48,954 nt of DNA from Paenibacillus terricola (GTDB taxonomy: Bacteria > Bacillota > Bacilli > Paenibacillales > Paenibacillaceae). Both the position numbers and the translations under genes were made by a program. Shown one piece after another: positions 34,532 through 43,732 of the stretch; positions within the stretch are counted from its first letter, which is position 1, and each line of letters begins with the position of its first letter. The stretch covers positions 628,543 to 677,496 of the forward strand of contig NZ_JACXZA010000004.1 of assembly GCF_014779765.1 (NCBI RefSeq). Direction: 5' to 3'. A model generated the notes under the pieces. That model ran no database searches. It had not been told where the DNA came from and saw only the letters and a list, made by a program, of their open reading frames with translations.

Positions 34532-37048
34532 ATGACGAAACAAATTCAGCGGGGGGACATTGAGCTTCTTGCGCCAGCAGGCGATTGGGATTGTATGCGG
34601 GCAGCAGTGGCCAATGGAGCCGATGCTATATTTTTTGGTGTAGAGAAGTTTAATGCGCGCGCGCGCGCAAACAATTTTCAGACGGATGAACTGCCCGAGA
34701 TTATGGCGTTCTTGCATAGCTATGGCGTGAAGGGTTTCCTCACGTTTAATATTCTCGTATTCGAGGATGAGTTGAATGACGCGAAGAAGCTGATTGAATC
34801 CTGTATCGATGCAGGTGTGGATGCGGTTATCGTACAAGACTTGGGCCTTGTAAAGCTGATTCGCGAGATGTCGCCGGACTTCCCTATTCACGGTTCGACG
34901 CAGATGACGATTACATCGCCGGAAGCCGTTGAATTCACGAAGCCATTCGATATGGAGCGTGTCGTGCTTGGACGGGAGAACAACCTGAAGCAAATTCAGA
35001 AGATAGGCGAGCAGGCGAAGCTGCCAATGGAAGTATTCGTGCATGGCGCATTATGTGTCTCATACTCCGGTCAGTGCTTAACGAGCGAGATGTGGGGCGG
35101 ACGTTCGGCCAACCGCGGCGAATGCGCACAGGCATGCCGACTGCCCTATGATCTGATGGTCGATGGCGAGCAGAAGCCGATGGGCGACGTTGCTTATCTG
35201 CTATCCCCGAAAGACTTGGCTGCCATTGATATTATCCCAGAGTTGATCGAAGCAGGGGTAACTTCCTTTAAGATTGAGGGCCGACTGAAGAGCCCTGAAT
35301 ATGTAGCGAACGTCGTCAGCAAATATCGCAAAGTGATCGACAACTACTTCGACGGGCTGCCTACAGAACCATCGAAGGAAGAAGTTCGCGAACTGCAGCA
35401 AAGCTTTTCGCGTGGCTTCACGCACGGCTTCCTGAAAGGGACGAACAACAAACAGCTCGTGGATGGCACGTTCCCTAAAAGCCGCGGCGTCTATCTTGGA
35501 CGTGTCGAGCGCGTACTTCGCGATGCGGTCATATGCCGCATTGATGCGCCGCTCAAACGCGGCGACGGCATCGTATTCGACGCAGGCGATCCGACGAAGA
35601 AGGAAGAGGGCGGCCGCGTCTATGACCTTCGTCGTCAAGGCGTGAAGATTGAAGGCGAAGCACAAGAAGGCGTTGTGCTGGAGATTGTACCTGGCCGCAA
35701 CGACGTTGACCTTCGCCGCGTGAAGGTTGGCGACAAAGTGTGGAAGACGAGCGACCCAGCGCTCGATAAACGTCTTCGTGCTACGTTTGAGACAGACAAG
35801 CCATATCGTGTATTCCCCATGCGTGTCACCGTGTCGGGTACTGCGGGCGAGCCAATGGTTACAACATGGACCGATGTGCAGAAGGGAACGACAGTTGAGG
35901 TCGTCTCCGAGATTCCGCTTGAGAAGGCATTGAAACGTCCAATGGACAAGGCGCTGCTGGAAGATCAGCTTGGTCGACTAGGCGGCACGCTGTATCAGTT
36001 GGATTCACTTGAAGTGAACCTTGAGGGTGAACTCATTCTTCCTGTTCGCGAGCTGAATCGGATTCGCCGCGCAGCAGTTGAACAGCTGACAGAAGAGCGT
36101 CCGAAACCGCCAGTTTACATCAAATATGAAGTGGATGCTCTTGCAGACGCTTCGCCGAAGAAGCCAACTGCCGATAACGATGTGGAGCCGCACCTGACTG
36201 TTCTGTGCCGTACATTAGAGCAGGTAGAGGCGGCGGTGAAGACGAATGCAACGATGATCTACGCCGATTTCGAGTTCATCAAGCAATTCCCTGCAGCTAT
36301 TGAAGTAGCGCGCAATGCGGGCAAGCCTATCGCACTGGCAACACCTCGTATTCATATGCCGGGCGAGAACGGTTACCACGCGAACATTTTGAAGTTGAAG
36401 CCGGATGCAGTGCTTGTTCGCAACACAGGCGCACTCTACTATTACCTGCGTGCGCGGGCCAGCTCGGCGCCGGGTGAACCGTTCCCGCAGCTGATTGGCG
36501 ATTTCTCGCTTAACATTGCAAACCATAAAGCGGCGAACCTGTTCACTGAAGTAGGCTGCGATATGGTAACACCTTCGTATGATTTGAACATCCAGCAGAT
36601 GGTCGATTTGCTGGGTAATGCGGACACGTCCAAGCTGGAAGTCGTGCTGCATCAGCATTTGCCAATGTTCCATACGGAGCATTGCGTCTATTGTACGTTC
36701 ATGAGTGAAGGAACCGACTTCACGAACTGCGGCCGTCCTTGCGAGGAATCGCGGGCATCGCTGCAGGACCGAATCGGCATGTCCCATCCGGTTCGCGTCG
36801 ATGAAGGCTGCCGCAACACGGTTTATAACGCGATCGAGCAATCGGGTGCGGAATATTTGAACCACTTTATCGAATTGGGCGTTCGATCGTTCCGTATTGA
36901 GTTCCTAGAAGAATCGGCGGACAAAGTGAACGAAGTTATGAATCTCTATGAGGATGCCTTGGCTGGTCGCATCAGCGGCACGTCGGTATGGCGCAGCTTG
37001 AAAGCAATCAATCAGCTTGGCGTAACGCGCGGCCAATTGGTCAAATAG
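34532..37048 (+). CDS. U32-family protein, RlhA-like long form
   Basis: 838 residues. The first ~330 are the U32 core with IELLAPAGDWDCMRAAV and the family signature around residue 170, MEVFVHGALC and CLTSEMWGGRSANRGECAQACR, whose cysteines would bind an iron-sulfur cluster. A DUF3656-like middle (about 375-530) and a second barrel-like half follow, with CVYCTFMSEGTDFTNCGRPCE near 735. 'Peptidase' is a historic name; the best-studied long member, RlhA of Escherichia coli, hydroxylates a 23S rRNA cytidine, and others act on tRNA. A similar RNA-modifying role is inferred. ATG 34532 has AAAGGATGG upstream; an ATG at 34517 directly abuts its only candidate site. Confidence 0.85.
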   Translation: MTKQIQRGDIELLAPAGDWDCMRAAVANGADAIFFGVEKFNARARANNFQTDELPEIMAFLHSYGVKGFLTFNILVFEDELNDAKKLIESCIDAGVDAVIVQDLGLVKLIREMSPDFPIHGSTQMTITSPEAVEFTKPFDMERVVLGRENNLKQIQKIGEQAKLPMEVFVHGALCVSYSGQCLTSEMWGGRSANRGECAQACRLPYDLMVDGEQKPMGDVAYLLSPKDLAAIDIIPELIEAGVTSFKIEGRLKSPEYVANVVSKYRKVIDNYFDGLPTEPSKEEVRELQQSFSRGFTHGFLKGTNNKQLVDGTFPKSRGVYLGRVERVLRDAVICRIDAPLKRGDGIVFDAGDPTKKEEGGRVYDLRRQGVKIEGEAQEGVVLEIVPGRNDVDLRRVKVGDKVWKTSDPALDKRLRATFETDKPYRVFPMRVTVSGTAGEPMVTTWTDVQKGTTVEVVSEIPLEKALKRPMDKALLEDQLGRLGGTLYQLDSLEVNLEGELILPVRELNRIRRAAVEQLTEERPKPPVYIKYEVDALADASPKKPTADNDVEPHLTVLCRTLEQVEAAVKTNATMIYADFEFIKQFPAAIEVARNAGKPIALATPRIHMPGENGYHANILKLKPDAVLVRNTGALYYYLRARASSAPGEPFPQLIGDFSLNIANHKAANLFTEVGCDMVTPSYDLNIQQMVDLLGNADTSKLEVVLHQHLPMFHTEHCVYCTFMSEGTDFTNCGRPCEESRASLQDRIGMSHPVRVDEGCRNTVYNAIEQSGAEYLNHFIELGVRSFRIEFLEESADKVNEVMNLYEDALAGRISGTSVWRSLKAINQLGVTRGQLVK

Positions 37049-37058
37049 ACGGTACAAG

Positions 37059-37098
37059 AAGACAGGCAGATGTCCATCGGACAGCTGCCTGTCTTTTT
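37059..37098 (+). terminator. Terminator after the U32-family gene
   Basis: AAGACAGGCAG pairs perfectly with CTGCCTGTCTT (11 bp), with inner GTCC/GGAC, followed by five T. Confidence 0.92.
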
Positions 37099-37189
37099 CT
37101 ATGCATCATTTTCCATCCGTTGGGGGATGGTAAGAAACGCAAGTCACCCCTAATTGTGGTGTTATGACGGGGAGGAGACAAGAAGAGCT

Positions 37190-38296
37190 ATGATAACGCC
37201 TAGACAGTTGGCTTCGACCGTCATTCTGTTCCTAATCGGCAGCTCCTCCTTGTTTCTGCTTGGGGGCAACGCGGATCGGGACGCATGGATATCCGTAATC
37301 ATTGGCATGCTGGCAGGACTGCTGCTGCTAAGCTGTGTAACGTTGCAAATTCAGAAGCTTGAACCGGATCGTAATTTGATTGAGATATTCAAGCTGTATT
37401 TTGGACGGATCATCGGATTTATGTTCGGATTTATATACATCATCTACTACTGCTACAAATGCATTCGCAATGTCCGTGAACTCGCTGATCTATCCATTAT
37501 GTATTTGCTGCCGGATACGCCGCTCTCGATGATCATTCTGATGATCTGCCTCATTGGGGGTTATGCGGTCATCGGAGGGCCAGGTGTCTTCTTCCGTATG
37601 GTGGAAGTGCTGCTGCCTATCCTTGTGATGATCTATGTTGTTCTGTTCATTCTACTGCTTAGCGCTGGTTTGATTGATTTGGGTCGTCTGCTGCCCATTC
37701 TTGAGAAAGGCTTCAAACCAGTATGGGACGCAGCCATGCCGGAGATCATCTCTTTCCCGTTCGGGGAAATGGTATTGTTCCTCATGTTCTGGCGATACAC
37801 AGCTGAGGACGGCGATGGGACAGTTATGAGAATGACGATTAAAGGCTACATATTCGCGGGAGCCTTTATTACGATTATGAACATTATTACGATTGGCTCT
37901 CTTGGACAGTTTGCAGGCTGGAGCGTTGTTCCGCTGCTGCAAGCGACGACGTTCGTTCAGCTGGGCAACATTCTTGAACGGATTGATCCGCTCGTGTCGT
38001 TGTTGTTGTTCTCGGCTGTTTATGTCAAACTCACTGCTTATTACCTGGGGGCTTCCATTGCATTCGCGTATTTGTTCCGTGTGAAGCTGCGTATCGCTGC
38101 TATTCCGGTCGGCATCGGGATCTATGTTGGCTCCTTCTGGTTCAGGAGTTATATGCATCAGGTGAATGTCGGCTTCGAAAGTAACCTTAAGTTTCACTTT
38201 CCGATTTTTCAAATCGTTATTCCAATCGTGCTCCTGCTTGTCATGTTAATGAGGAAGAAAGTTCGGTCCAGAGGCAATCATGCAGGCGACGATTGA
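37190..38296 (+). CDS. Spore germination receptor permease subunit (GerAB/GerKB family), first copy
   Basis: 368 residues with about ten hydrophobic helices, of the spore-permease branch of the APC superfamily. It starts at MITPRQLASTVILFLIGSS, typical of GerAB proteins, and has the charged ends expected. It would form the membrane channel and nutrient-binding part of a germinant receptor in the spore inner membrane. GGGGAGGAG lies about 12 nt before ATG 37190, somewhat far; a TTG at 37154 would add 12 non-homologous residues. It heads the operon, 24 nt before the A subunit. Its presence besides a second B gene two genes on is unusual. A sigma-G promoter is expected but none could be picked by eye. 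Confidence 0.88.
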   Translation: MITPRQLASTVILFLIGSSSLFLLGGNADRDAWISVIIGMLAGLLLLSCVTLQIQKLEPDRNLIEIFKLYFGRIIGFMFGFIYIIYYCYKCIRNVRELADLSIMYLLPDTPLSMIILMICLIGGYAVIGGPGVFFRMVEVLLPILVMIYVVLFILLLSAGLIDLGRLLPILEKGFKPVWDAAMPEIISFPFGEMVLFLMFWRYTAEDGDGTVMRMTIKGYIFAGAFITIMNIITIGSLGQFAGWSVVPLLQATTFVQLGNILERIDPLVSLLLFSAVYVKLTAYYLGASIAFAYLFRVKLRIAAIPVGIGIYVGSFWFRSYMHQVNVGFESNLKFHFPIFQIVIPIVLLLVMLMRKKVRSRGNHAGDD

Positions 38297-38320
38297 CTAG
38301 CCGAGGAGAGGAGTTCGCTC

Positions 38321-39907
38321 ATGTTTAATAACAACAAGAACAAGCAAACAGCAGGCGATGACAAACAGACTGGCACTGATCGCAACGGGCAAGTCGAACA
38401 ACTGCTGGTTCCTGACTTGGAACAAAATATGGAGCGGCTCCAACGATTCCTTGGAGACGGGGCGGATATCGTATGCCGTATGCTAACCCATCGTTCATTC
38501 CCGAATCAGCGATATACGCTGTTCTATATGGATGGCATCGTGGATGGAGCCTCGATCGGAACCATGCTTCTTGGCTTGCTGGAAGATGCCAATAAAGTAA
38601 CTGAGGATACGGAAGGCTTATATACGCATTTAATAGATCGATCCATTGCAGTGGGCAAAATCCGATCGGCGACAGCGATCGAAGAAGTGGGCTACGCCAT
38701 GCTTGAGGGGAGTTCTGTCATCCTCGTAGAGGGTAGTCTCAAAGCGATCCTTATCGATACGACGGGCGGAGAGAGTCGTTCAGTCGAGGAGCCGACCTCC
38801 CAGACGGTTGTTCGCGGTCCGAAGGAAGGATTCACAGAGAATCTGCGTACGAATACGGCGTTAGTGCGGCGGATTATAAAATCTCCTAAGCTGCGATTTG
38901 ATTATAAAGTAATCGGAAGAGAGACGCGAACGAACATCGCGGTTGTTTACTTGCAAGGAATTGCACAGGACGATGTCGTCCAAGAAGTCCATCGTCGCAT
39001 CGACCAGATTGAGATCGATGCTATTCTGGAAAGCGGATATATCGAGGAGTTTATTCAAGACAAAGCGTTTACACCGTTTCCGCTTATTCAGAATACGGAG
39101 CGCCCTGATGCAGCTTGCGCTGGCATCCTTGAGGGGCAAGTCGTCATCATGGTTTCGGGTACTCCGTTTGTTTTGATCGCGCCGGTTACATTCGTCAAAT
39201 TTTTTCAATCCAGCGAGGATTATTACCAGCGATACGATATCTCTACATTCCTGCGATTCATCCGGGTTGCATCATTCTTTATCTCCATGCTGCTGCCATC
39301 GCTGTATATCGCCATTACAACCTTCCATCAGGAGATGCTGCCGACTCCGCTGCTGATCAGTCTCGCTGCACAGCGTGAAGGGGTTCCTTTTCCTGCACTG
39401 GTCGAGGCCTTCCTAATGGAGATTACATTCGAGATATTGCGCGAAGCTGGCGTTCGGATGCCGCGTATCATCGGACCTGCGATTTCGATTGTAGGCGCAC
39501 TCGTGCTCGGACAAGCGGCCGTGCAAGCAGGACTTGTCTCCGCAGCGATGGTTATTGTCGTTTCGTTCACCGCTATCGCTAGCTTTGTCATACCGGCGGT
39601 TAATATGGGGAGTGCGGCAAGGCTTATCCGATTCGCCCTAATGATTCTCGGGGGATCGTTTGGCTTGTTTGGCATTATGTCAGGATTAATGGTGCTGTTG
39701 GCGCATATGAGCGGACTTCGTTCATTCGGCAAGCCATACCTGCTCCCGTTCTCGCCATTAATCGTTTCGAACCTGAAGGACACCTTTATTCGTGTCCCTT
39801 GGTGGGCGATGCGCAAACGTCCGATTGGCATGTCCAGTAATCGGGTTCCGAATCAGCATCGAATCGGCGGTGGCAAGAGGCCTGATCCAGACCAGGAAGG
39901 GGCTTGA
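38321..39907 (+). CDS. Spore germination receptor A subunit (GerAA/GerKA family)
   Basis: 528 residues. A polar N-terminal tail (1-25) precedes the cytosolic N-terminal domain, with YTLFYMDGIVDG and the conserved RGPKEGFTENLRTNTALVRRRI-type stretch (near 165-190) that marks the family. About five membrane helices occupy 290-480. The C-terminal tail is soluble and basic. GAGGAGAGGAG precedes the ATG. With the B and C subunits it senses nutrients and triggers ion release. The stop codon overlaps the next gene. Confidence 0.93.
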   Translation: MFNNNKNKQTAGDDKQTGTDRNGQVEQLLVPDLEQNMERLQRFLGDGADIVCRMLTHRSFPNQRYTLFYMDGIVDGASIGTMLLGLLEDANKVTEDTEGLYTHLIDRSIAVGKIRSATAIEEVGYAMLEGSSVILVEGSLKAILIDTTGGESRSVEEPTSQTVVRGPKEGFTENLRTNTALVRRIIKSPKLRFDYKVIGRETRTNIAVVYLQGIAQDDVVQEVHRRIDQIEIDAILESGYIEEFIQDKAFTPFPLIQNTERPDAACAGILEGQVVIMVSGTPFVLIAPVTFVKFFQSSEDYYQRYDISTFLRFIRVASFFISMLLPSLYIAITTFHQEMLPTPLLISLAAQREGVPFPALVEAFLMEITFEILREAGVRMPRIIGPAISIVGALVLGQAAVQAGLVSAAMVIVVSFTAIASFVIPAVNMGSAARLIRFALMILGGSFGLFGIMSGLMVLLAHMSGLRSFGKPYLLPFSPLIVSNLKDTFIRVPWWAMRKRPIGMSSNRVPNQHRIGGGKRPDPDQEGA

Positions 39908-41016
39908 TGATGAAGCCAGAGATATCGACCCTGCAAACCGTTGCGATTGTGATTAATGCGATAACGCCGACAGCGGTACTCTCAGTACCGAGCGCTACGA
40001 TTGGATTTGCATCGAATGATGGATGGATTTCGGTTCTCATTGCAGCTGCTGCCGGAGTGATCATCGCTATAGCAATGGCAGCGATATGCAGAGGAAATCC
40101 GGGATTGTTGTTTGTTGAATGGATCGAGAGCCGATTGGGCAAAACCGCAGGTATTCTAATTGGTTTTCTTTTCGGGGTGTATTACTTTAATGCATTCTGT
40201 ATGATCGTTCGACAATTCGCTAACTTCATTGCAGATATGGTGCTGGACGAGACGCCGATTGTCATGCTTATTATTGTGATGGTTGCGGTATCGGCGTTCT
40301 CGATTGCGCACGGGATTGAAGCGATTGCCCGTTCTGCGGCTCTTGTCTTGCTAATGGTCATTATCGTTATTCCGATATCAATCGGGTTAAACTTTGACGA
40401 CATTAATTTAAAGAGGCTGCTTCCTTTCTTTGATGCCGGAGCTGCCCGAATCGGATTAGCCACGATCTCGCCAATCCTATGGATGTCGGAGGTCTCGATT
40501 CTGTTTATCGTTCAGCCTTACATGAAATATCCGAAATCGGTGATGCGGGCTAGTGTCATCGGATCTGTTGGCAGTTCCGTACAGCTGTTGGTAGTGACGG
40601 TGATGTCAGTAAGCATTTTTGGTGCGGAGGTCGTTCGTATGATGTCCTATCCGTTATTTAATACGGTTGGCATTGTCGAAGTTGGAGAATTTCTGGAACG
40701 AATTGAAATATTCACGGTTTCGGTATGGGGGATGACCATGTATGTGAAAATGGCTGTTTTCTTATTCGGATCTGTGCATTGCTTTACACATGCTCTTCGA
40801 TTGAAGAGCAGCACGCATGTCCTATTCGGCATTAGTATGCTGGCCATCGTTACAACGATCGTAACCTGGCCGCGTAATACCGAGCTTGGTCAATTTGTGA
40901 TTGTTGACAGCGTTCCATTCTTAACGTTGTTTAATCTCATTATTCCTGCGTGTATAGCGATTGGTCTGCTTGTAACCAGAGGCAAGGGGGCTGAGAAGGA
41001 GGCGCAGACGCCATGA
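39907..41016 (+). CDS. Spore germination receptor permease subunit (GerAB/GerKB family), second copy
   Basis: 369 residues with about ten membrane helices, starting MMKPEISTLQTVAIVINAI. It is a second member of the same family as 37190-38296 but clearly diverged from it. Its ATG overlaps the A-subunit stop (ATGA), and it overlaps the C-subunit gene by 4 nt, so it is the translationally coupled partner of A and C. AGGAAGGGG lies just upstream. ATG 39910 is an equal start candidate. Confidence 0.9.
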   Translation: MMKPEISTLQTVAIVINAITPTAVLSVPSATIGFASNDGWISVLIAAAAGVIIAIAMAAICRGNPGLLFVEWIESRLGKTAGILIGFLFGVYYFNAFCMIVRQFANFIADMVLDETPIVMLIIVMVAVSAFSIAHGIEAIARSAALVLLMVIIVIPISIGLNFDDINLKRLLPFFDAGAARIGLATISPILWMSEVSILFIVQPYMKYPKSVMRASVIGSVGSSVQLLVVTVMSVSIFGAEVVRMMSYPLFNTVGIVEVGEFLERIEIFTVSVWGMTMYVKMAVFLFGSVHCFTHALRLKSSTHVLFGISMLAIVTTIVTWPRNTELGQFVIVDSVPFLTLFNLIIPACIAIGLLVTRGKGAEKEAQTP

Positions 41017-42248
41017 AAAGCACAATACGGAGTGCCATGATGGCGGTTGTACTGTTATCGCTATGCATCATGACAACAGGCTGTTGGAACCGCATTGAGC
41101 TTAACGAACTTGCGATTACGTCGGCTACCGGAGTGGACTGGGATGGGCACAACTGGGTCATGTCCTATCAGGTGCTTATCCCTTCCGCGATTTCCGCAGG
41201 AATCGGAACATCAGGCAGTGGGACGCCGCAATCCCCGGTAATCGTATACTCGACCAAAGGGAAATCGATCCGCGAGGCGATGATGCACAGCTTCTCGGAG
41301 AGTCCGCGTAAACTATTTTACGCTCATAATAGGGTCGTGATTATAAGTGAAGAGGTGGCACGCCGCGGCTTTAACGAACTGCTCGACGTTTATTTTCGTA
41401 ATTCGGGTCCCCGTGAGACGGTGAGTATGCTCGTAACGCCAGGCACGGCCCGGCGAGTACTAGAGCAGTTCATGCAGCTGCAGATTATTCCGGGTGAAGG
41501 GATGAAGGATATTATTTTGTCTGAAGCTCGAAATTCATCCATTCTGCCGAATATTCCGGTCTACCAGATGGGAATGAACTTAACGGGCGATGCGAAGAGC
41601 GGCGTACTGCCCGAAATCTATATCTCGGGTAAAGAAGACACGTCCACACTAGACTCCTTCACGCATACGACTATTCCTTCCAAGCTTAAGCTGGGACGTC
41701 TGGCCATTATGCATAACGACCGCATGATTGGATGGATGAACAGAAGGCAATCGCTTGGCGTTTCTTTCTTGCGTGGTGAAGTGAAACAGACAACCATTGT
41801 CACGCCATGCACGGATGAACAGGGACATAGAGGGTTTGACACGTTTGTTATTCAACATTCCTCTACGAGGCTTAAGCCGAAATTGACCGGAGGGAAACTT
41901 AGCTATACCGCGAAGGTCGATGCCTCGGGGGTGCTAACGGAGTCGGACTGTGCACAGAATCTGTACAAGCCGGATATTACTAAGAAGATGGAGAGCAAGG
42001 TAGCGCAGCAAATCCAACAGATTCTTAAAGGCGCTTGGAAGCAGGGCCAACAGATGGGTGCGGACGTATTTGGTGCTGCAGAGAAAGCGCATCGGAAGTA
42101 TCCGAAAGCATGGAAACAGTGGAGCAAAGACTGGAACAGCGTGTTTGCGGAGACTCCGCTTGAAGTGCAAGCACAGTTCCGAATTACACGTATGGGTCTT
42201 AGCAACAAATCGTTCCAATACTTGACGGAGAAAGATAAGAAAGGCTGA
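41013..42248 (+). CDS. Spore germination receptor lipoprotein subunit (GerAC/GerKC family)
   Basis: 411 residues. The signal peptide ends in the lipobox MTTGC, followed by WNRIELNELA, a GerAC hallmark (CWDRxEIN pattern). The rest is the three-part outer domain with the VVIISEEVARRG region. It would be lipid-anchored on the outer face of the spore inner membrane. GAAGGAGG lies 10 nt upstream. It overlaps the second B gene by 4 nt (ATGA). Confidence 0.93.
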   Translation: MKSTIRSAMMAVVLLSLCIMTTGCWNRIELNELAITSATGVDWDGHNWVMSYQVLIPSAISAGIGTSGSGTPQSPVIVYSTKGKSIREAMMHSFSESPRKLFYAHNRVVIISEEVARRGFNELLDVYFRNSGPRETVSMLVTPGTARRVLEQFMQLQIIPGEGMKDIILSEARNSSILPNIPVYQMGMNLTGDAKSGVLPEIYISGKEDTSTLDSFTHTTIPSKLKLGRLAIMHNDRMIGWMNRRQSLGVSFLRGEVKQTTIVTPCTDEQGHRGFDTFVIQHSSTRLKPKLTGGKLSYTAKVDASGVLTESDCAQNLYKPDITKKMESKVAQQIQQILKGAWKQGQQMGADVFGAAEKAHRKYPKAWKQWSKDWNSVFAETPLEVQAQFRITRMGLSNKSFQYLTEKDKKG

Positions 42249-42253
42249 GGAGC

Positions 42254-42511
42254 ATGATTAATACGACCATTCTTATTGCAGCCGGTTTTGTTGTGATGCT
42301 GTATATCGGCGGCAAGATGCTGCTTCGCAAGCGATATATTCGAGACTTTATCTGGTACACCTGTATGCTGACGTGGGCTTTTGTTATTATGTTGGCCTAC
42401 GAACAGAAATGGGCGATCGCATCGAAAATAACGAGTGTGGCTTTCTTCGACCAATGTGTGAAGCCGATCTCGCAGGCGCTGCGCCCGATTATGAATATGG
42501 AGTTTGAATAA
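42254..42511 (+). CDS. Small membrane protein, candidate D subunit of the germination receptor
   Basis: 85 residues with two hydrophobic helices (about 3-22 and 36-55) and a polar C-terminus. It starts 5 nt after the C-subunit gene, behind GAGGAG and AAAGG. Several Bacillus receptor operons include a 'D' gene of 55-85 residues with two helices that tunes the response. Size, topology and place fit, but the sequence itself was not recognised, so the role is inferred from context. Confidence 0.6.
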   Translation: MINTTILIAAGFVVMLYIGGKMLLRKRYIRDFIWYTCMLTWAFVIMLAYEQKWAIASKITSVAFFDQCVKPISQALRPIMNMEFE

Positions 42512-42600
42512 ATAGGATTCAGCTGCAGCCATACCAAAGCGTCTCAACTGTTTGACATTTAGTCAGCCCTTGTCCTAGACTGATGTCATTATGTTATAGT

Positions 42601-42654
42601 GCGTGTTCAAAGTTCGGTTTTAGCACCGAGAAGATTGCGAGAACCTTTTTGAAC
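42601..42654. repeat. Dispersed stem-loop element, copy 3 (full form)
   Basis: Outer inverted repeat GTTCAAAG/CTTTTTGAAC (42605-42612 and 42645-42654), inner hairpin TCGGT/ACCGA (42614-42618, 42625-42629). It is in the opposite orientation to copy 1 and 2, and its first 33 nt match copy 1 nearly base for base in reverse complement. It ends 30 nt before the pcrB start codon. A weak promoter, TTGTCC-19-TATAGT, ends just before it at 42600. Confidence 0.6.
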
Positions 42655-42684
42655 CACCTCTTATAGAAGCGGAGAGTGACATGG

Positions 42685-43395
42685 ATGGACGGGGCGTGGT
42701 ATACGGGTTGGCGGCATGTGTTCAAGCTGGACCCGGATCGCGAAATAACGGACGAGGCGCTTGAAGCCGTATGTATGTCCGGCACGGATGCCATTATGGT
42801 CGGAGGTTCAAGCGGCATCACGTACGATAATACGGTTGATCTGATGTCTCGGATTCGCAGATATGCGGTCGATTGCGTACTGGAGGTTACGAGTCTCGAT
42901 GCGGCAGTGCCTGGGTTTGACAACTATCTGGTACCGCTTGTGCTCAATGCTGAGCGCGCAGAATGGCTGATCGGAAGGCAGACGGCTGCGCTTCAAGAAT
43001 TTGGACATCTGATACCGTGGGACATTACGGCAGGTGAAGGATACTTGATCATGAACGGGGACGCGACAGCGGCAGTGGTCAGCGGCGCTAATGCGAACTT
43101 AAACCAAGATGAAGCGATTGCTTACGTTCAGGCAGCAGATCGACTATTGCGGCTTCCGATCATCTATATCGAATACAGCGGTGCATTCGGCGATATGTCG
43201 CTGGTTCGCCGGGCTTCGAAGATTGTATCTCAAGCGCATGTCATATACGGTGGCGGCATCGACGGGCCAGACAAAGCAGAAGAGGCGGCACGTGCTGCCC
43301 ATACCGTCGTTGTTGGCAACATTGTATACGATAACTTGGACGCAGCGCTGGCGACTGTTCAGGCTGTGAAAGCCGTGCAGATCGGCGTATCTTAA
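42685..43395 (+). CDS. pcrB: Heptaprenylglyceryl phosphate synthase (PcrB)
   Basis: 236 residues, a TIM barrel that joins heptaprenyl diphosphate to glycerol-1-phosphate, giving an archaeal-type ether lipid precursor. HVFKLDPDRE at the start, GGSSGITYDN, the LEVTSLDAAVPGFD region, YIEYSGAFGD and YGGGID with VVGNIVYDN follow the Bacillus protein closely. ATG 42685 has GGAGAG 8 nt upstream. A GTG at 42676 would overlap that site. As in Bacillus it precedes pcrA and ligA, but a long hairpin and a separate promoter stand between. Confidence 0.93.
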   Translation: MDGAWYTGWRHVFKLDPDREITDEALEAVCMSGTDAIMVGGSSGITYDNTVDLMSRIRRYAVDCVLEVTSLDAAVPGFDNYLVPLVLNAERAEWLIGRQTAALQEFGHLIPWDITAGEGYLIMNGDATAAVVSGANANLNQDEAIAYVQAADRLLRLPIIYIEYSGAFGDMSLVRRASKIVSQAHVIYGGGIDGPDKAEEAARAAHTVVVGNIVYDNLDAALATVQAVKAVQIGVS

Positions 43396-43427
43396 TAAGA
43401 CTTATTTATGTAACAGAGATAGACAAC

Positions 43428-43534
43428 AGACGGTTTTTCGGAAGGATAACTCATAAGAAGCGCATGCAGTTAGGACGTATACAGTCGTTAATCTGCACCG
43501 CTTCTTCCATTCCGGAAGAGCCGTCTTTTGTTTT
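43428..43534 (+). terminator. Long composite hairpin after pcrB (terminator, perhaps a small RNA)
   Basis: AGACGG-TTTTTC-GGAA pairs with TTCCGGAAGA-GCCGTCT (with two G-U pairs and one bulge). Inside, AAGAAGCG pairs with CGCTTCTT, and inside that GCAG/CTGC. The whole is about 100 nt and ends in TCTTTTGTTTT. It is far longer than a usual terminator. Confidence 0.6.
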
Positions 43535-43593
43535 GCGCAAATCGGGATTCGGCACGGTATGCAATTTCTTACAGAACATTGGAAAATCTGAAA

Positions 43594-43622
43594 TTGACAC
43601 TTCCCTCGCCGTTGTCTAGACT
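43594..43622 (+). promoter_or_regulatory. Sigma-A promoter of pcrA-ligA
   Basis: TTGACA (43594-43599), a 17-nt spacer, TAGACT (43617-43622). The leader would be about 105 nt. Confidence 0.65.
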
Positions 43623-43732
43623 AGACTTACACAGGCGAACAACGATACGAACAAGAAGTTCTAGACGATCCTTTTTTCACCGTTTCATTGATCGTTCTGG
43701 AATGCTAGCTATAGGCGAAGGAGAACGATTAT

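Noticed and set aside
43648-43662. GAAC-AAGAA-GTTC before pcrA as a LexA box
   Set aside because: The spacer is 5 nt, while the Gram-positive LexA box needs 4, and the outer C/G bases do not match.
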